From positions 124,001 through 188,000 of the forward strand of contig NZ_JAQGLB010000012.1 of the NCBI RefSeq assembly GCF_027853965.1: DNA of 64,000 bases. The letters run 5' to 3'. Below are positions 8,809 to 16,174 of the stretch, one piece after another (position 1 is the first letter of the stretch; each line of letters begins with the position of its first letter). The notes beneath the pieces were generated by a model. The model saw only the letters and a program-made list of their open reading frames with translations, had not been told where the DNA came from and did no database searches. This stretch comes from Saccharopolyspora indica. Lineage in GTDB: Bacteria; Actinomycetota; Actinomycetes; Mycobacteriales; Pseudonocardiaceae. A program made the position numbers and the translations under genes.

Positions 8809-9888
8809 TCAGCCGATGTGAGTGGCCGCGTAGGGGAGGGTGTTCGCGGAGGCGTCTTCGACGCCGACCACGAGCAGGCGACCGTCCACGACGGCCCCGC
8901 CGAACGTGGTCAGGTGCTCGCCCTCCGACGGCACCGGGGCAGGCACCTGCCGCCAGCTCGTCCCGTCGTACCGCAGGACGTACGGGCCGTCCGGCGCGTA
9001 GCCGACCGCCCAGAGCCCGTCCTCGCCCGCGACCACCTCGTTGAGCTGCCCCGGTTCGCCGGGAAGCTGCGCGAGCGTCCACCGCGTCCCGTCCCAGTGC
9101 ACCGCGACCGGGCTTCGGTCGGTGCTGCCCGGGTGGTGGTAGCCGACGGCCCAGACGTCGTCGGGCGCGAGCGCGTGCACGTCCCGCAGTTCGACGTGCA
9201 CGCCGGGGATCTCGACCAGCGGTTGCTCCGCCCACCGCTCGCCGTCCCAGTGCAGGAGCAGGCCGCCGAACCTGCCATCCGGTCCGAGATCGGTCGGCTT
9301 GGACCCGGCCACCCACAGGTCTTCCGGCGAGGTGCCGCCGATCCCGAACAGCTCGGAGCGGACACCCAGGTCCGGCAGCGCGACCTCGCTCCACTCCTGG
9401 CCGCCCCAGCGCTGGACCGAGGAGCTGTTCCGGGAGTGGTCGCCGCTCCAGACGAATCCCGCGCTCCACACCTCGGCGGGCCCGAAAGCCGTCACGTCGT
9501 GCAGCTGCGTGTTGTCCCCGGGCCGCGCGACGACCGGGACTTCCCGCCACTCCGAGCCGTTCCAGCGCATCGAAGTGCCGTCGCCGACCGCCCAGACGTC
9601 GTCGGGGCCGATCGCGGTGGCGGCGTTGATCCGCCCGATGTCGGGCGTCGGGACCTGCTCCCAGCCCTGCTGACCTCGGTGGAGCGCCAGCGAGTGGTGC
9701 TGGTAGTCGGCGTCGAGCGTGATCCCGAACGCCCATGCGGACCCGCCGCCGGCAGCGGCGGTGTGCAGCACGCCGGCGTCCGGCAGCGGCGGGAGCTGTT
9801 CTTCCGGCCAGTCACCCGCGGCCGAGGCGGGGTGTGCCAGCAGGAGCGCCGTGGTCGCGGCTGCTCCTGCGATGGTCAAGCGCTTCAA
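8809..9888 (-). CDS. Secreted beta-propeller-like repeat protein
   Basis: 359 aa with a Sec signal peptide (MKRLTIAGAAATTALLLAHPASA, cut near residue 23). The mature protein is built of five or six units of the form D-[VL]-W-x-[VA]-G ... HWDG-x-x-W, for example DDVWAVG with MRWNG, EDLWVAG with LLHWDGERW, and DDVWAVGYHH with AVHWDGTRW. This spacing fits blades of a beta-propeller. It is a paralogue of the gene at 61656, with the same N-terminal layout. No catalytic motif is visible; an extracellular binding role is a guess. Confidence 0.8.
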   Translation of the reverse strand: MKRLTIAGAAATTALLLAHPASAAGDWPEEQLPPLPDAGVLHTAAAGGGSAWAFGITLDADYQHHSLALHRGQQGWEQVPTPDIGRINAATAIGPDDVWAVGDGTSMRWNGSEWREVPVVARPGDNTQLHDVTAFGPAEVWSAGFVWSGDHSRNSSSVQRWGGQEWSEVALPDLGVRSELFGIGGTSPEDLWVAGSKPTDLGPDGRFGGLLLHWDGERWAEQPLVEIPGVHVELRDVHALAPDDVWAVGYHHPGSTDRSPVAVHWDGTRWTLAQLPGEPGQLNEVVAGEDGLWAVGYAPDGPYVLRYDGTSWRQVPAPVPSEGEHLTTFGGAVVDGRLLVVGVEDASANTLPYAATHIG

Positions 9889-10073
9889 CGAGTTCCTCCT
9901 TCAGGGGGATTCGTCGAGCTAGTACGCACGGGGGCGGAAGACGGTTCTCCTGCCCGCAATTCGCGCTGGACCGGCGCAAGGCGCTCACGCGGCAGAACGT
10001 CGTTGTGGTGGGAGGGATCCCTCCGCGGTGAAATCCGGTTGACGCTGCGGGCCGTGGCGATACGGTCTCGGAG

Positions 10074-11129
10074 GTGGCTGACTTCATCCCCGGTCTGGCG
10101 CTCGCGCGGTCCTTCTACACCGATGTGGTGGCCGCGCTGCTCGACATGCCCCACTCCGCTTGCTTGATCGGGGAAGGCTCGGAGGTGCTCGGGTACGACA
10201 CCCCCCGGTCCACCGATCACGAGTGGGGTCCGCGAGCCCAGATCTTCGTCGCGGCCGACCAGGTCGACCGGGCGCGCGCCGTGGTCTCGGCCGGATTGCC
10301 CGCACAGCACCGCGGTCACCCGACGGCCTGGTACTCGCTCGCCGAGCAGCGGGTGGCCCACCACGTCGAGATCGCTGCGCTGGACGACTGGCTGACCGCG
10401 CGGCTGGGGCTGAACCCGCTGGCCGGGCTCGACCACGCGGCTTGGCTGGCCCTGCCGCAGCAGCACCTCCTCCAGCTCACCAGCGGCGCGGTCTTCCGGG
10501 ACGACAGCGGCGAACTCACCCGGCTCCGCGAGGTGCTGCGGTGGTACCCGGACGACGTGTGGCGGTGGTTGCTGGCCGCTCAGTGGCACCTCATCGGCAA
10601 CGCCGAACCGCTGCTGGGCCGGGTGCGGGAGACCGGTGACGAGCTCGGAACCCGGCTGATCGAGCACCGGCTGTGCCGCTTGATCACGGAGATGGCGTTC
10701 CTGCAGGAGAAGCGCTACCGGCCGTACGACAAGTGGTTCGGCGCGGCGTTCGCCGAGCTCCGCGCGGCTGCGACCTTGGGGCCGCTGATCGACGACGTGC
10801 TCGGAGGAGCACCGGGCTCGTTGCCGGTGGCGCTGATCGAGCTGGCCGAACGTCACAACGACCTCGGCATCGCCGATCCGGTGACTCCGGTCGTGGCGGA
10901 CTTCGACGTCGGCATCAACGGTGCCGTCCGGCCCCATCCCGTGCTCAACAGCGGGGACTTCGTCACCGCGACGACCGCCTCGATCACCGACCCCGCGCTG
11001 CGCTCGCTGATCCCGGTGGGAGCCATCGACCAGCTCACCCACACCGATGATGCTCTGATCAACTTCTCCGGGTGGCCCCAGTCCTTGGCCGGGTGCTATC
11101 GCGCGATGCTGAGCGACTCCTCGGGGTGA
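10074..11129 (+). CDS. DUF4037 nucleotidyltransferase-like protein
   Basis: 351 aa. The segment LIGEGSEVLGYDTPRSTDHEWGPR near residues 30-52 matches the DUF4037 hallmark, a nucleotidyltransferase-like GS...D motif. The remainder is helical (WYPDDVWRWLLAAQW) and resembles the C-terminal domain of the family. GTG 10074 has a GGAG just upstream. The substrate is unknown. Its 3' end overlaps the convergent SnoaL-like gene by 34 bp. Confidence 0.78.
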   Translation: MADFIPGLALARSFYTDVVAALLDMPHSACLIGEGSEVLGYDTPRSTDHEWGPRAQIFVAADQVDRARAVVSAGLPAQHRGHPTAWYSLAEQRVAHHVEIAALDDWLTARLGLNPLAGLDHAAWLALPQQHLLQLTSGAVFRDDSGELTRLREVLRWYPDDVWRWLLAAQWHLIGNAEPLLGRVRETGDELGTRLIEHRLCRLITEMAFLQEKRYRPYDKWFGAAFAELRAAATLGPLIDDVLGGAPGSLPVALIELAERHNDLGIADPVTPVVADFDVGINGAVRPHPVLNSGDFVTATTASITDPALRSLIPVGAIDQLTHTDDALINFSGWPQSLAGCYRAMLSDSSG

Positions 11130-11533
11130 TTCGCTTCCGCTGTGGCGGCTTGTGCGATGGTGAAGCTGTCCTCGTAGATGTGGTAGCGGGTGATCAGGCC
11201 TTCTTCGCCGCTGAGGTGGAGGGCGAACGGGCTGGTGAAGGCTTGGCCGTTGGCCTTGATGACCTGCGTGATCTCGCCCAGCACCACCGAGTTCGGGCCG
11301 TCCACGAGGATGTGGTCGATCTCGGCCGAGCGGCCTTCGGGTGCGAAACCGCCGAGCATGGTGCGGAAGAAGTCCGCCACGTCCTCGCGGGTCGTGCAGT
11401 GGCCGAGCCACGGGACGTCGGGGGAGCCGTAGACCTTCCAGTCGACGCGCTCGGCGAACAGCGCGGCGATCTCGTCCGCATCGCCACCGGCCAGCGTGGT
11501 CAGGAAGTTCTCTGTGGTAGCGCGGAAGTCCAT
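11096..11533 (-). CDS. SnoaL/NTF2-like protein
   Basis: 145 aa, one NTF2-like alpha+beta domain. FLTTLAGGDADEIAALFAERVDWKVYG at the N-terminus and the later strands VVLGEITQVI and FALHLSGEEGLITRYHIYEDSF are typical of SnoaL-like polyketide cyclases, limonene epoxide hydrolases and related proteins. The function is unknown. It overlaps the convergent DUF4037 gene at the 3' ends. ATG 11533 has the weak upstream site GAGGAACC. Confidence 0.8.
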   Translation of the reverse strand: MDFRATTENFLTTLAGGDADEIAALFAERVDWKVYGSPDVPWLGHCTTREDVADFFRTMLGGFAPEGRSAEIDHILVDGPNSVVLGEITQVIKANGQAFTSPFALHLSGEEGLITRYHIYEDSFTIAQAATAEANHPEESLSIAR

Positions 11534-11680
11534 CGGTTCCTCCAGATTCGCGACGACTGCACCGAGTTTCGCGGCCGGAGGTCAGTGCGTCGATTACCCG
11601 CGAGGTAATGCGTGGGCGGTCGGCGGTCGGACCGGCTAGTGTCGGAACAGCCGCACTCGCACCGCTTCTGGGGGATCTTC

Positions 11681-11968
11681 ATGGCCGACAACGACATCGT
11701 CGCCGCGCTCGCCGATCGGCTGGGCAAGAACCAGGTCTTCGGCGATCCCGTGCAGCAGGGCGACACCACGCTGCTGCCGGTGGCGAGCATCGGCATCGGA
11801 GGCGGGCGCGGCGTGGTGGTGCGCCCGGCCGGGGCCTTCGCCGTCTCGGCGGACGGTTCGGTCGCCTGGCATCCGGCGGTGAGCGTGAACCGCATCGTCT
11901 GGGGCGGTCAGCTCGCGCTGGCCGCGGTGCTGGTCGCCGTCGCGATCGCCTTCCGCCGCAAGCGCTGA
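11681..11968 (+). CDS. GerW/YtfJ-like small membrane protein
   Basis: 95 aa. The core VASIGIGGGRGVVVRPAGAFAVSADGSV matches the short GerW (sporulation protein YtfJ) domain. It ends with one transmembrane helix (GQLALAAVLVAVAIAF) and a basic tail RRKR, giving N-in or N-out anchoring by the C-terminus. ATG 11681 is chosen because the MADNDIVAALADRL helix is the family N-terminus. Function is unknown. It is convergent with the TetR gene, with stops 5 bp apart. Confidence 0.7.
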   Translation: MADNDIVAALADRLGKNQVFGDPVQQGDTTLLPVASIGIGGGRGVVVRPAGAFAVSADGSVAWHPAVSVNRIVWGGQLALAAVLVAVAIAFRRKR

Positions 11969-11973
11969 GCCGC

Positions 11974-12561
11974 TCACCCGGCGAAAGCGGGACGCAGCCG
12001 GTCGAAGGCGCGGTCGAGCGCCGAGAGCCGGTCCGCGTCGTTGCGCTGCGACTCGCGCGCCGCCGTGTCCAGGGCCGCCGTCGCCGCGTTCGTCAGCAGG
12101 TCCGCGGTGAAGGCGTCGAGCTCGGAGCGCTCGCGCAGCACGTCGGCGACGTCCTGGCGCCACTGCTCCCGCTTCTGGTGGAACCGGGCGCGCAGCGACT
12201 GCGTTGACTCGATGAGCTGCAATCCGCTCAGTTCTCGTTGCGAGGACTGGATCTTCTCCGACCACTGCCGCAGCACCGCGTGCAGGCACTCCCACGGCGA
12301 GCGGTCCGCCGGCTGGGCGCGCAGCTCCGCCACCACCTGCTCGCCGACCGCGTCGATCCCGCCGAAGACCACGTCCTCCTTGGCCGGGAAGTACCGGAAG
12401 AAGCTGCGCTTGGTCATGCCCGCGGCGCGGGCGATCTCGTCCACGGTGGTGTCGTCGAAACCGTTCGCGAGGAACAGCTCCAGGGCCACTTCGGCGATCT
12501 CCGCGCGGACCGCGCGGCGCGTTCGCGCCCGGAGCCCGTCCGCATCACTAGCGCCAGTCAC
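11974..12561 (-). CDS. TetR-family regulator
   Basis: 195 aa. The N-terminal helix-turn-helix (about residues 15-60) includes IAEVALELFLANGFDDTTVDEIARAAGMTKRSFFRYFPAKEDVV. The ligand domain is TetR_C-like and unassigned. GTG 12561 (GAGG 6 bp upstream) is preferred over GTG 12585. It is divergent from the SDR gene across 65 bp that hold two inverted repeats, so autoregulation and control of the SDR gene are likely. Confidence 0.88.
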   Translation of the reverse strand: MTGASDADGLRARTRRAVRAEIAEVALELFLANGFDDTTVDEIARAAGMTKRSFFRYFPAKEDVVFGGIDAVGEQVVAELRAQPADRSPWECLHAVLRQWSEKIQSSQRELSGLQLIESTQSLRARFHQKREQWRQDVADVLRERSELDAFTADLLTNAATAALDTAARESQRNDADRLSALDRAFDRLRPAFAG

Positions 12562-12578
12562 GCACCTCAGGCTACTTT

Positions 12579-12613
12579 GTGACACCAGGTGACACGACTG
12601 TCATCGGATGACA
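12579..12613. promoter_or_regulatory. Candidate TetR operators between tetR and SDR gene
   Basis: An imperfect repeat GTGACACC-A-GGTGACAC at 12580-12596 (one mismatch) is followed by a perfect TGTCAT-CGG-ATGACA at 12599-12613. Both share GTGACA/TGTCAC half-sites, which suggests two dimers binding side by side. Confidence 0.65.
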
Positions 12614-12626
12614 CACGGAGGTGGGC

Positions 12627-13478
12627 ATGCGGGGCAAGACGGTCCTCGTGACCGGAGGTACCGGCGGCATCGGCAAGGAGACCGCGCGCGGACTGGCGCG
12701 GCTCGGGGCCGAGGTGATCCTGGTCGGGCGCGACGGCGACCGGGCGGACGCGGCGGTCGCCGAACTCCGCCGCGACACCGGGAATCCGCGCATCGAAGCG
12801 CTGCTCGCCGATGTGACCAGCCAGGACGATCTCCGCAGGCTGGCCGCGCAGGTCCGCGACCGGGGCGCCGTGGACGTGCTGATCAACAACGCCGGAGTGG
12901 TCAAGGAGCGGCGGGAGCTGACCGCGGACGGCGTGGAAACCGCGTTCGCGGCCAACGTCGTGGCCCCGTATCTGCTCACCCGTCTCCTGATGCCCGTGCT
13001 GCGCGGCCGGGTCATCAACATCGCGGGCGGTGTTCCGCGCGGCCGGATAGCGCTGGAGAACCTGCAGGGCGAGAAGTCCTACGTGGGGCTCTCGCACTAC
13101 AACCAGACCAAGCTCGCGCTGATGGCGATGAGCCGCGCGTTCGCCGAGCAGGTGCGGGAGCCCGGCATCACGATCAACGTCGGCTACCCCGGGCACGCCA
13201 GCACCGACATGAACAAGGCCCTGCCCACCAGCGCATATCCACCCGTGGCCCGGCCGATCGTCCCGCTGCTGCGACGGTTGATGCCGGTGCTCTACGGCGG
13301 CGCGGCGATCGGGCGAGCGGCCTCCTCCAGCGTTCACCTGGCATCCGATCCCGGTGTCGCCGAGGTGCACGGGGCCTACTTCAACAGCAAGGCGCAACGC
13401 GCGCCATGGCCTGCCGCGGTCGAGGACCGGCGCAACCGCGAAGCGATCTGGGCGCTCTGCGCGGAGCTCACCGGGTGA
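12627..13478 (+). CDS. Short-chain dehydrogenase/reductase
   Basis: 283 aa NAD(P)-dependent oxidoreductase. The Rossmann motif TGGTGGIG is at residues 9-16, NNAG is near 90, and the catalytic YNQTK contains the Tyr-x-x-x-Lys pair. The extended form with VPRGRIALENLQGEKSYVGLSHY between the strand and YNQTK recalls retinol dehydrogenase/WWOX-like members. ATG 12627 has GGAGG 6 bp upstream, better than the in-frame GTG at 12621. It is probably repressed by the divergent TetR protein. The substrate is unknown. Confidence 0.88.
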   Translation: MRGKTVLVTGGTGGIGKETARGLARLGAEVILVGRDGDRADAAVAELRRDTGNPRIEALLADVTSQDDLRRLAAQVRDRGAVDVLINNAGVVKERRELTADGVETAFAANVVAPYLLTRLLMPVLRGRVINIAGGVPRGRIALENLQGEKSYVGLSHYNQTKLALMAMSRAFAEQVREPGITINVGYPGHASTDMNKALPTSAYPPVARPIVPLLRRLMPVLYGGAAIGRAASSSVHLASDPGVAEVHGAYFNSKAQRAPWPAAVEDRRNREAIWALCAELTG

Positions 13479-13479
13479 C

Positions 13480-14391
13480 TCAGGCGACGGTGGTGCGGGG
13501 GTCGATGCCGGACCAGGCGATCAGGGCGGTTGCGACTTCTTCCACCGACGGGCGGGATTCCGGGCTCGGGGCCAGGCAGGCGTCGATGGTCCGGGACAGC
13601 GCCGCGGGCAGGCGGCGGTGCGTGCGCAGCGGCGCTGCTGCCCGGTCGCGCTGCGGGTAGTAGCGGGTGCCGTTCTCGCTGTGCTCGCGGTGCGAGACCT
13701 CCGCCCACGGCGTGGTGCCGGACAACGCCTCGTACAGCGTGATCCCCAGGCCCCACGTGTCGGCCGCCGGAGTCATCCGCTCGCCGGCGGCCTGCTCCGG
13801 CGAGAGGTAGTCGAAGGTGCCCGCCGAGCTGCGCTCGCCGATGCGGCAGCTCAGGCTCAGGTCGAGCAGCACCGCGCGGCCGCCCACCGCCACGATGTTG
13901 GACGGCTTGACGTCCAGGTGCACCCAGCCCCGGCCGTGCAGGTAGGTCAGCACCGAGCACAGCTGGATGCCCAGCACCGCGGCGTCGACCGGCCGCAGCC
14001 TGCCGTGCTCGTCGATCAGGTAGGCCAGCGTGTGGCCGGGCAGCGTCTCGGTGATCACCGCCGGCCGGGCCGGCTGCTCGGTCTGCACGATCTCGTAGCC
14101 GCGCACCAGGTGCGGATGCGTGAACTGGGTCAGCAGCACGCCCTCGTTGCGCAGCCAGCCCACCGCGCGCTGGTCCTCGGCGCGTTCCGGGCGGACCGTC
14201 TTGGCCACGCAGCGGCAGGAGCGCTCCTCGCTCCACACGTCGTAGACGTCGAGGCGGCTGCCCCGGCGCAGGTGGTCGACGACCCGGTAGCCGGGTGCGA
14301 GCAGATCGCCCGGCGCCAGCGGGGCTTCCGCCCTTCCCCAGTCCTGGTCCGGTTCGCCGTAGTAGTACGAGCTCAACGAGTCGATCAACAC
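13480..14391 (-). CDS. Serine/threonine protein kinase-like protein
   Basis: 303 aa. It has an N-lobe lysine in CVAKTVRPE, the catalytic loop HLDVKPSNI (Leu for the usual Arg of HRD), the metal-binding Asp in LLDLSLS where DFG is usual, the activation segment end GTFDYLSPEQAAGE, and DTWGLGITLYEALSG. Catalytic Asp, Asn and metal Asp are present, so it may be active despite the HLD and DLS variants. No transmembrane or sensor domain follows, unlike PknB. GTG 14391 is the first good start after the Arg/Ser-rich gene, whose stop is only 8 bp upstream, so the two are probably co-translated. Confidence 0.82.
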   Translation of the reverse strand: MLIDSLSSYYYGEPDQDWGRAEAPLAPGDLLAPGYRVVDHLRRGSRLDVYDVWSEERSCRCVAKTVRPERAEDQRAVGWLRNEGVLLTQFTHPHLVRGYEIVQTEQPARPAVITETLPGHTLAYLIDEHGRLRPVDAAVLGIQLCSVLTYLHGRGWVHLDVKPSNIVAVGGRAVLLDLSLSCRIGERSSAGTFDYLSPEQAAGERMTPAADTWGLGITLYEALSGTTPWAEVSHREHSENGTRYYPQRDRAAAPLRTHRRLPAALSRTIDACLAPSPESRPSVEEVATALIAWSGIDPRTTVA

Positions 14392-14399
14392 CGCGCTGA

Positions 14400-14648
14400 T
14401 CAGCTGTGGCTGCGACGCCGGTAGTGGCCGCGGCTGCTGTCCCGGCGACGGCGGCGGTGGTCGTCGCTGCTGTCCCGACGCCGGTAGTCGTCGCTGCTGT
14501 CCCGGCGGCGGCGCCGGTGATCGCTGCTGTCGTAACGACGGCGGCGGTGATCGTCGCTGGAGTCCCGGCGCCGGTGGCCGCTGCTGGAGTGGCTGCGGCT
14601 GTGGTGCTTGGCGGGCGACACCATCTTGAACAGCTTGGAGAGGTCCAT
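14400..14648 (-). CDS. Small Arg/Ser/Asp-repeat (SR-like) protein
   Basis: 82-aa protein. After MDLSKLFKMVSPAKHH it consists of repeats of DSSDD-[HY]-RRRR type, about five units, ending in RRRSHS. Nearly all codons end in G or C, unlike the overlapping frames, which supports this frame. ATG 14648 follows GGGAGC. The composition recalls eukaryotic SR proteins and kinase-substrate tails, with many serines next to Arg or Asp. It directly precedes the kinase gene. I do not recognise a family; being the substrate of the kinase is inference. Confidence 0.65.
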   Translation of the reverse strand: MDLSKLFKMVSPAKHHSRSHSSSGHRRRDSSDDHRRRRYDSSDHRRRRRDSSDDYRRRDSSDDHRRRRRDSSRGHYRRRSHS

Positions 14649-14800
14649 CGCTCCCACGCTCCCGGATCGCTCTGCGGCCGCGCACCGGTGCGCGGCCCTG
14701 TGATCATTGTTCCGGGATTCCGCCGCGCGGTCGAGGAGTTTTAGCCGTTTCGTGGGTATGAAGCGCTGAAGATCACCAGTGGTGATAGCCAGTGCTGCGA

Positions 14801-14830
14801 ACGGCCCGTTCTCCGGCGAGAACGGGCCGT
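14801..14830. terminator. Terminator of the subtilisin gene
   Basis: ACGGCCCGTTCTC and GAGAACGGGCCGT are perfect 13-bp arms around CGGC, 7 bp beyond the stop of the minus-strand protease gene. Confidence 0.8.
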
Positions 14831-14836
14831 CCGGGG

Positions 14837-15898
14837 TCACAGCGGCTGCTGGACGGCGGCCTGGGCGTCGACGATGCCGTAGCCGTACAGCGGGGTGAAC
14901 AGCCCGCGAGCGCCGACCAGCGGCGTGCGGGCCGAGCGCATCAGCGCCCGCTCGATGCCGTCGGCGTCGCGGCCCTGCGCGCCGAGCAGCGCCGCGACGC
15001 CCGCGACCTGCGGGGCGGCCATGGACGTTCCGGCGAGCGAGTCGTAGTCGCCCTGGCCGCACTCCGGCGAGCCCGCACCGCGCGGAACCGGCGCCCAGAC
15101 ATCGCCGTCGCAGCCCTGCAGCGAGGAACCACCAGGCGCGGCAACGGCTTTGGTGTCCAGCTTCAGGCCGAGGTTGGAGTACACCGAGTGCAGCTCGGCC
15201 GGGTCGGTGGCGGCGACGCACAGCGCGCCCGCCTCCCACGCCGGGGTGCCGCACAGCGGCGCGGTCTCGTTGCCCGCGGAGGCCACCACGACCACGCCCT
15301 TCTCCCGGGCGTAGGCGATGGCGTCCTTGGTCTCGGGCGTCAGCCCGATCAGCGTCAGCAGCTGCGCACCGGGTAAGGCGCCGAGGCTGAGGTTGATGAC
15401 GTTCGCGCCGTTGTCGGCGGCCCAGCGCACGCCCGCGCCGATCTCCGCGAAGCTGCCGGAACCGTCCTCCAGCGCCTTGACCGGCATGATCCGCGCATCC
15501 GGCGCGACCCCGGCGATGCCGATGCCGTTGCCCGTCGCCGCCGCCGCGATGCCCGCGACGTGCGTGCCGTGGACGTCGGCCGGCTGGCCGACGCCGTCCG
15601 CTCCGCGCCAGTCGCCGTTGCCGCACGGCGCCGGGCCTTCACCGCAGCCCGCGAAGGTCGCGCCCGGCACCAGCTTGCCCGCCAGCTCCGGGTGCCCGAG
15701 GTCGACACCGGTGTCCACCACGGCGATGACCTGGCCCGCACCGGTGCTGGTCGCCCACGCCTCCGGTGCCCGCAGCTGCGCGAGCCCCCACTGCTTCTCG
15801 CTGAGCGGATCACCGGCCTGCTGCGCGGTGGCGGTCGTTTGGGCGGCCAGGACCGACAGTCCCACCAGCCCAGCGGTCAGCAGTGCCCGAATCCGCAT
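14837..15898 (-). CDS. Secreted subtilisin-like serine protease (S8)
   Basis: 353 aa with signal peptide MRIRALLTAGLVGLSVLAAQTTATA. The triad is complete: Asp in VIAVVDTGVDLGHPEL, His in DVHGTHVAGIA, Ser in GTSMAAPQVAG. The oxyanion Asn is in VVASAGNE. Propeptide is very short or absent. It resembles actinobacterial S8 peptidases but lacks the C-terminal membrane helix of mycosins. ATG 15898 is chosen because the signal peptide begins there and GGGAG lies upstream. Two family C hairpins separate it from the permease gene upstream. Confidence 0.92.
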   Translation of the reverse strand: MRIRALLTAGLVGLSVLAAQTTATAQQAGDPLSEKQWGLAQLRAPEAWATSTGAGQVIAVVDTGVDLGHPELAGKLVPGATFAGCGEGPAPCGNGDWRGADGVGQPADVHGTHVAGIAAAATGNGIGIAGVAPDARIMPVKALEDGSGSFAEIGAGVRWAADNGANVINLSLGALPGAQLLTLIGLTPETKDAIAYAREKGVVVVASAGNETAPLCGTPAWEAGALCVAATDPAELHSVYSNLGLKLDTKAVAAPGGSSLQGCDGDVWAPVPRGAGSPECGQGDYDSLAGTSMAAPQVAGVAALLGAQGRDADGIERALMRSARTPLVGARGLFTPLYGYGIVDAQAAVQQPL

Positions 15899-16033
15899 CG
15901 CGTCTCCCAACTTCAGCGCATCATTCGCCGGATCAACGATCCCGACGCTTCCTCGATGCGCCTGAACTGGAAGAACCCCCATTCACCGCAACGCCTTCGG
16001 ACAACCGGAGCACCCCGACGGAGCTGCCCTGAC

Positions 16034-16086
16034 GAGGTGAAGGGCACCTTTCGCCGACTAACTCGGCGAAAGGTGCCCTTCACCTC
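16034..16086. terminator. Family C hairpin, copy 1
   Basis: Perfect 24-bp arms (16034-16057 and 16063-16086) around CTAAC, with core GAAGGGCACCTTTCGCC. It lies downstream of the minus-strand permease gene. A second, related hairpin is at 16111 and a third at 56012. Confidence 0.85.
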
Positions 16087-16110
16087 GCTCCGTCACCCGT
16101 TCAAGGCGTA

Positions 16111-16159
16111 GGTGAAGGGCACCTTCAGGCAAGTTAGTTGCCTGAAGGTGCCCTTCACC
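16111..16159. terminator. Family C hairpin, copy 2
   Basis: Perfect 22-bp arms (16111-16132 and 16138-16159) around GTTAG, beginning GGTGAAGGGCACCTT. It ends 16 bp beyond the permease stop, so it probably terminates that gene; copy 1 is stacked behind it. Confidence 0.85.
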
Positions 16160-16174
16160 GTGCGGCGATCTGGG

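Noticed and set aside
12559..12600. CRP site TGTGA...TGACA before the SDR gene
   Set aside because: The second half-site is not TCACA at 6-bp spacing; it fits better as a TetR-type operator.
14392..14685. N-terminal Pro/Gln-rich extension of the kinase
   Set aside because: The overlapping frame encodes the Arg/Ser repeat protein with strong GC at third positions and a good ribosome site, so the Pro/Gln-rich reading is a shadow.
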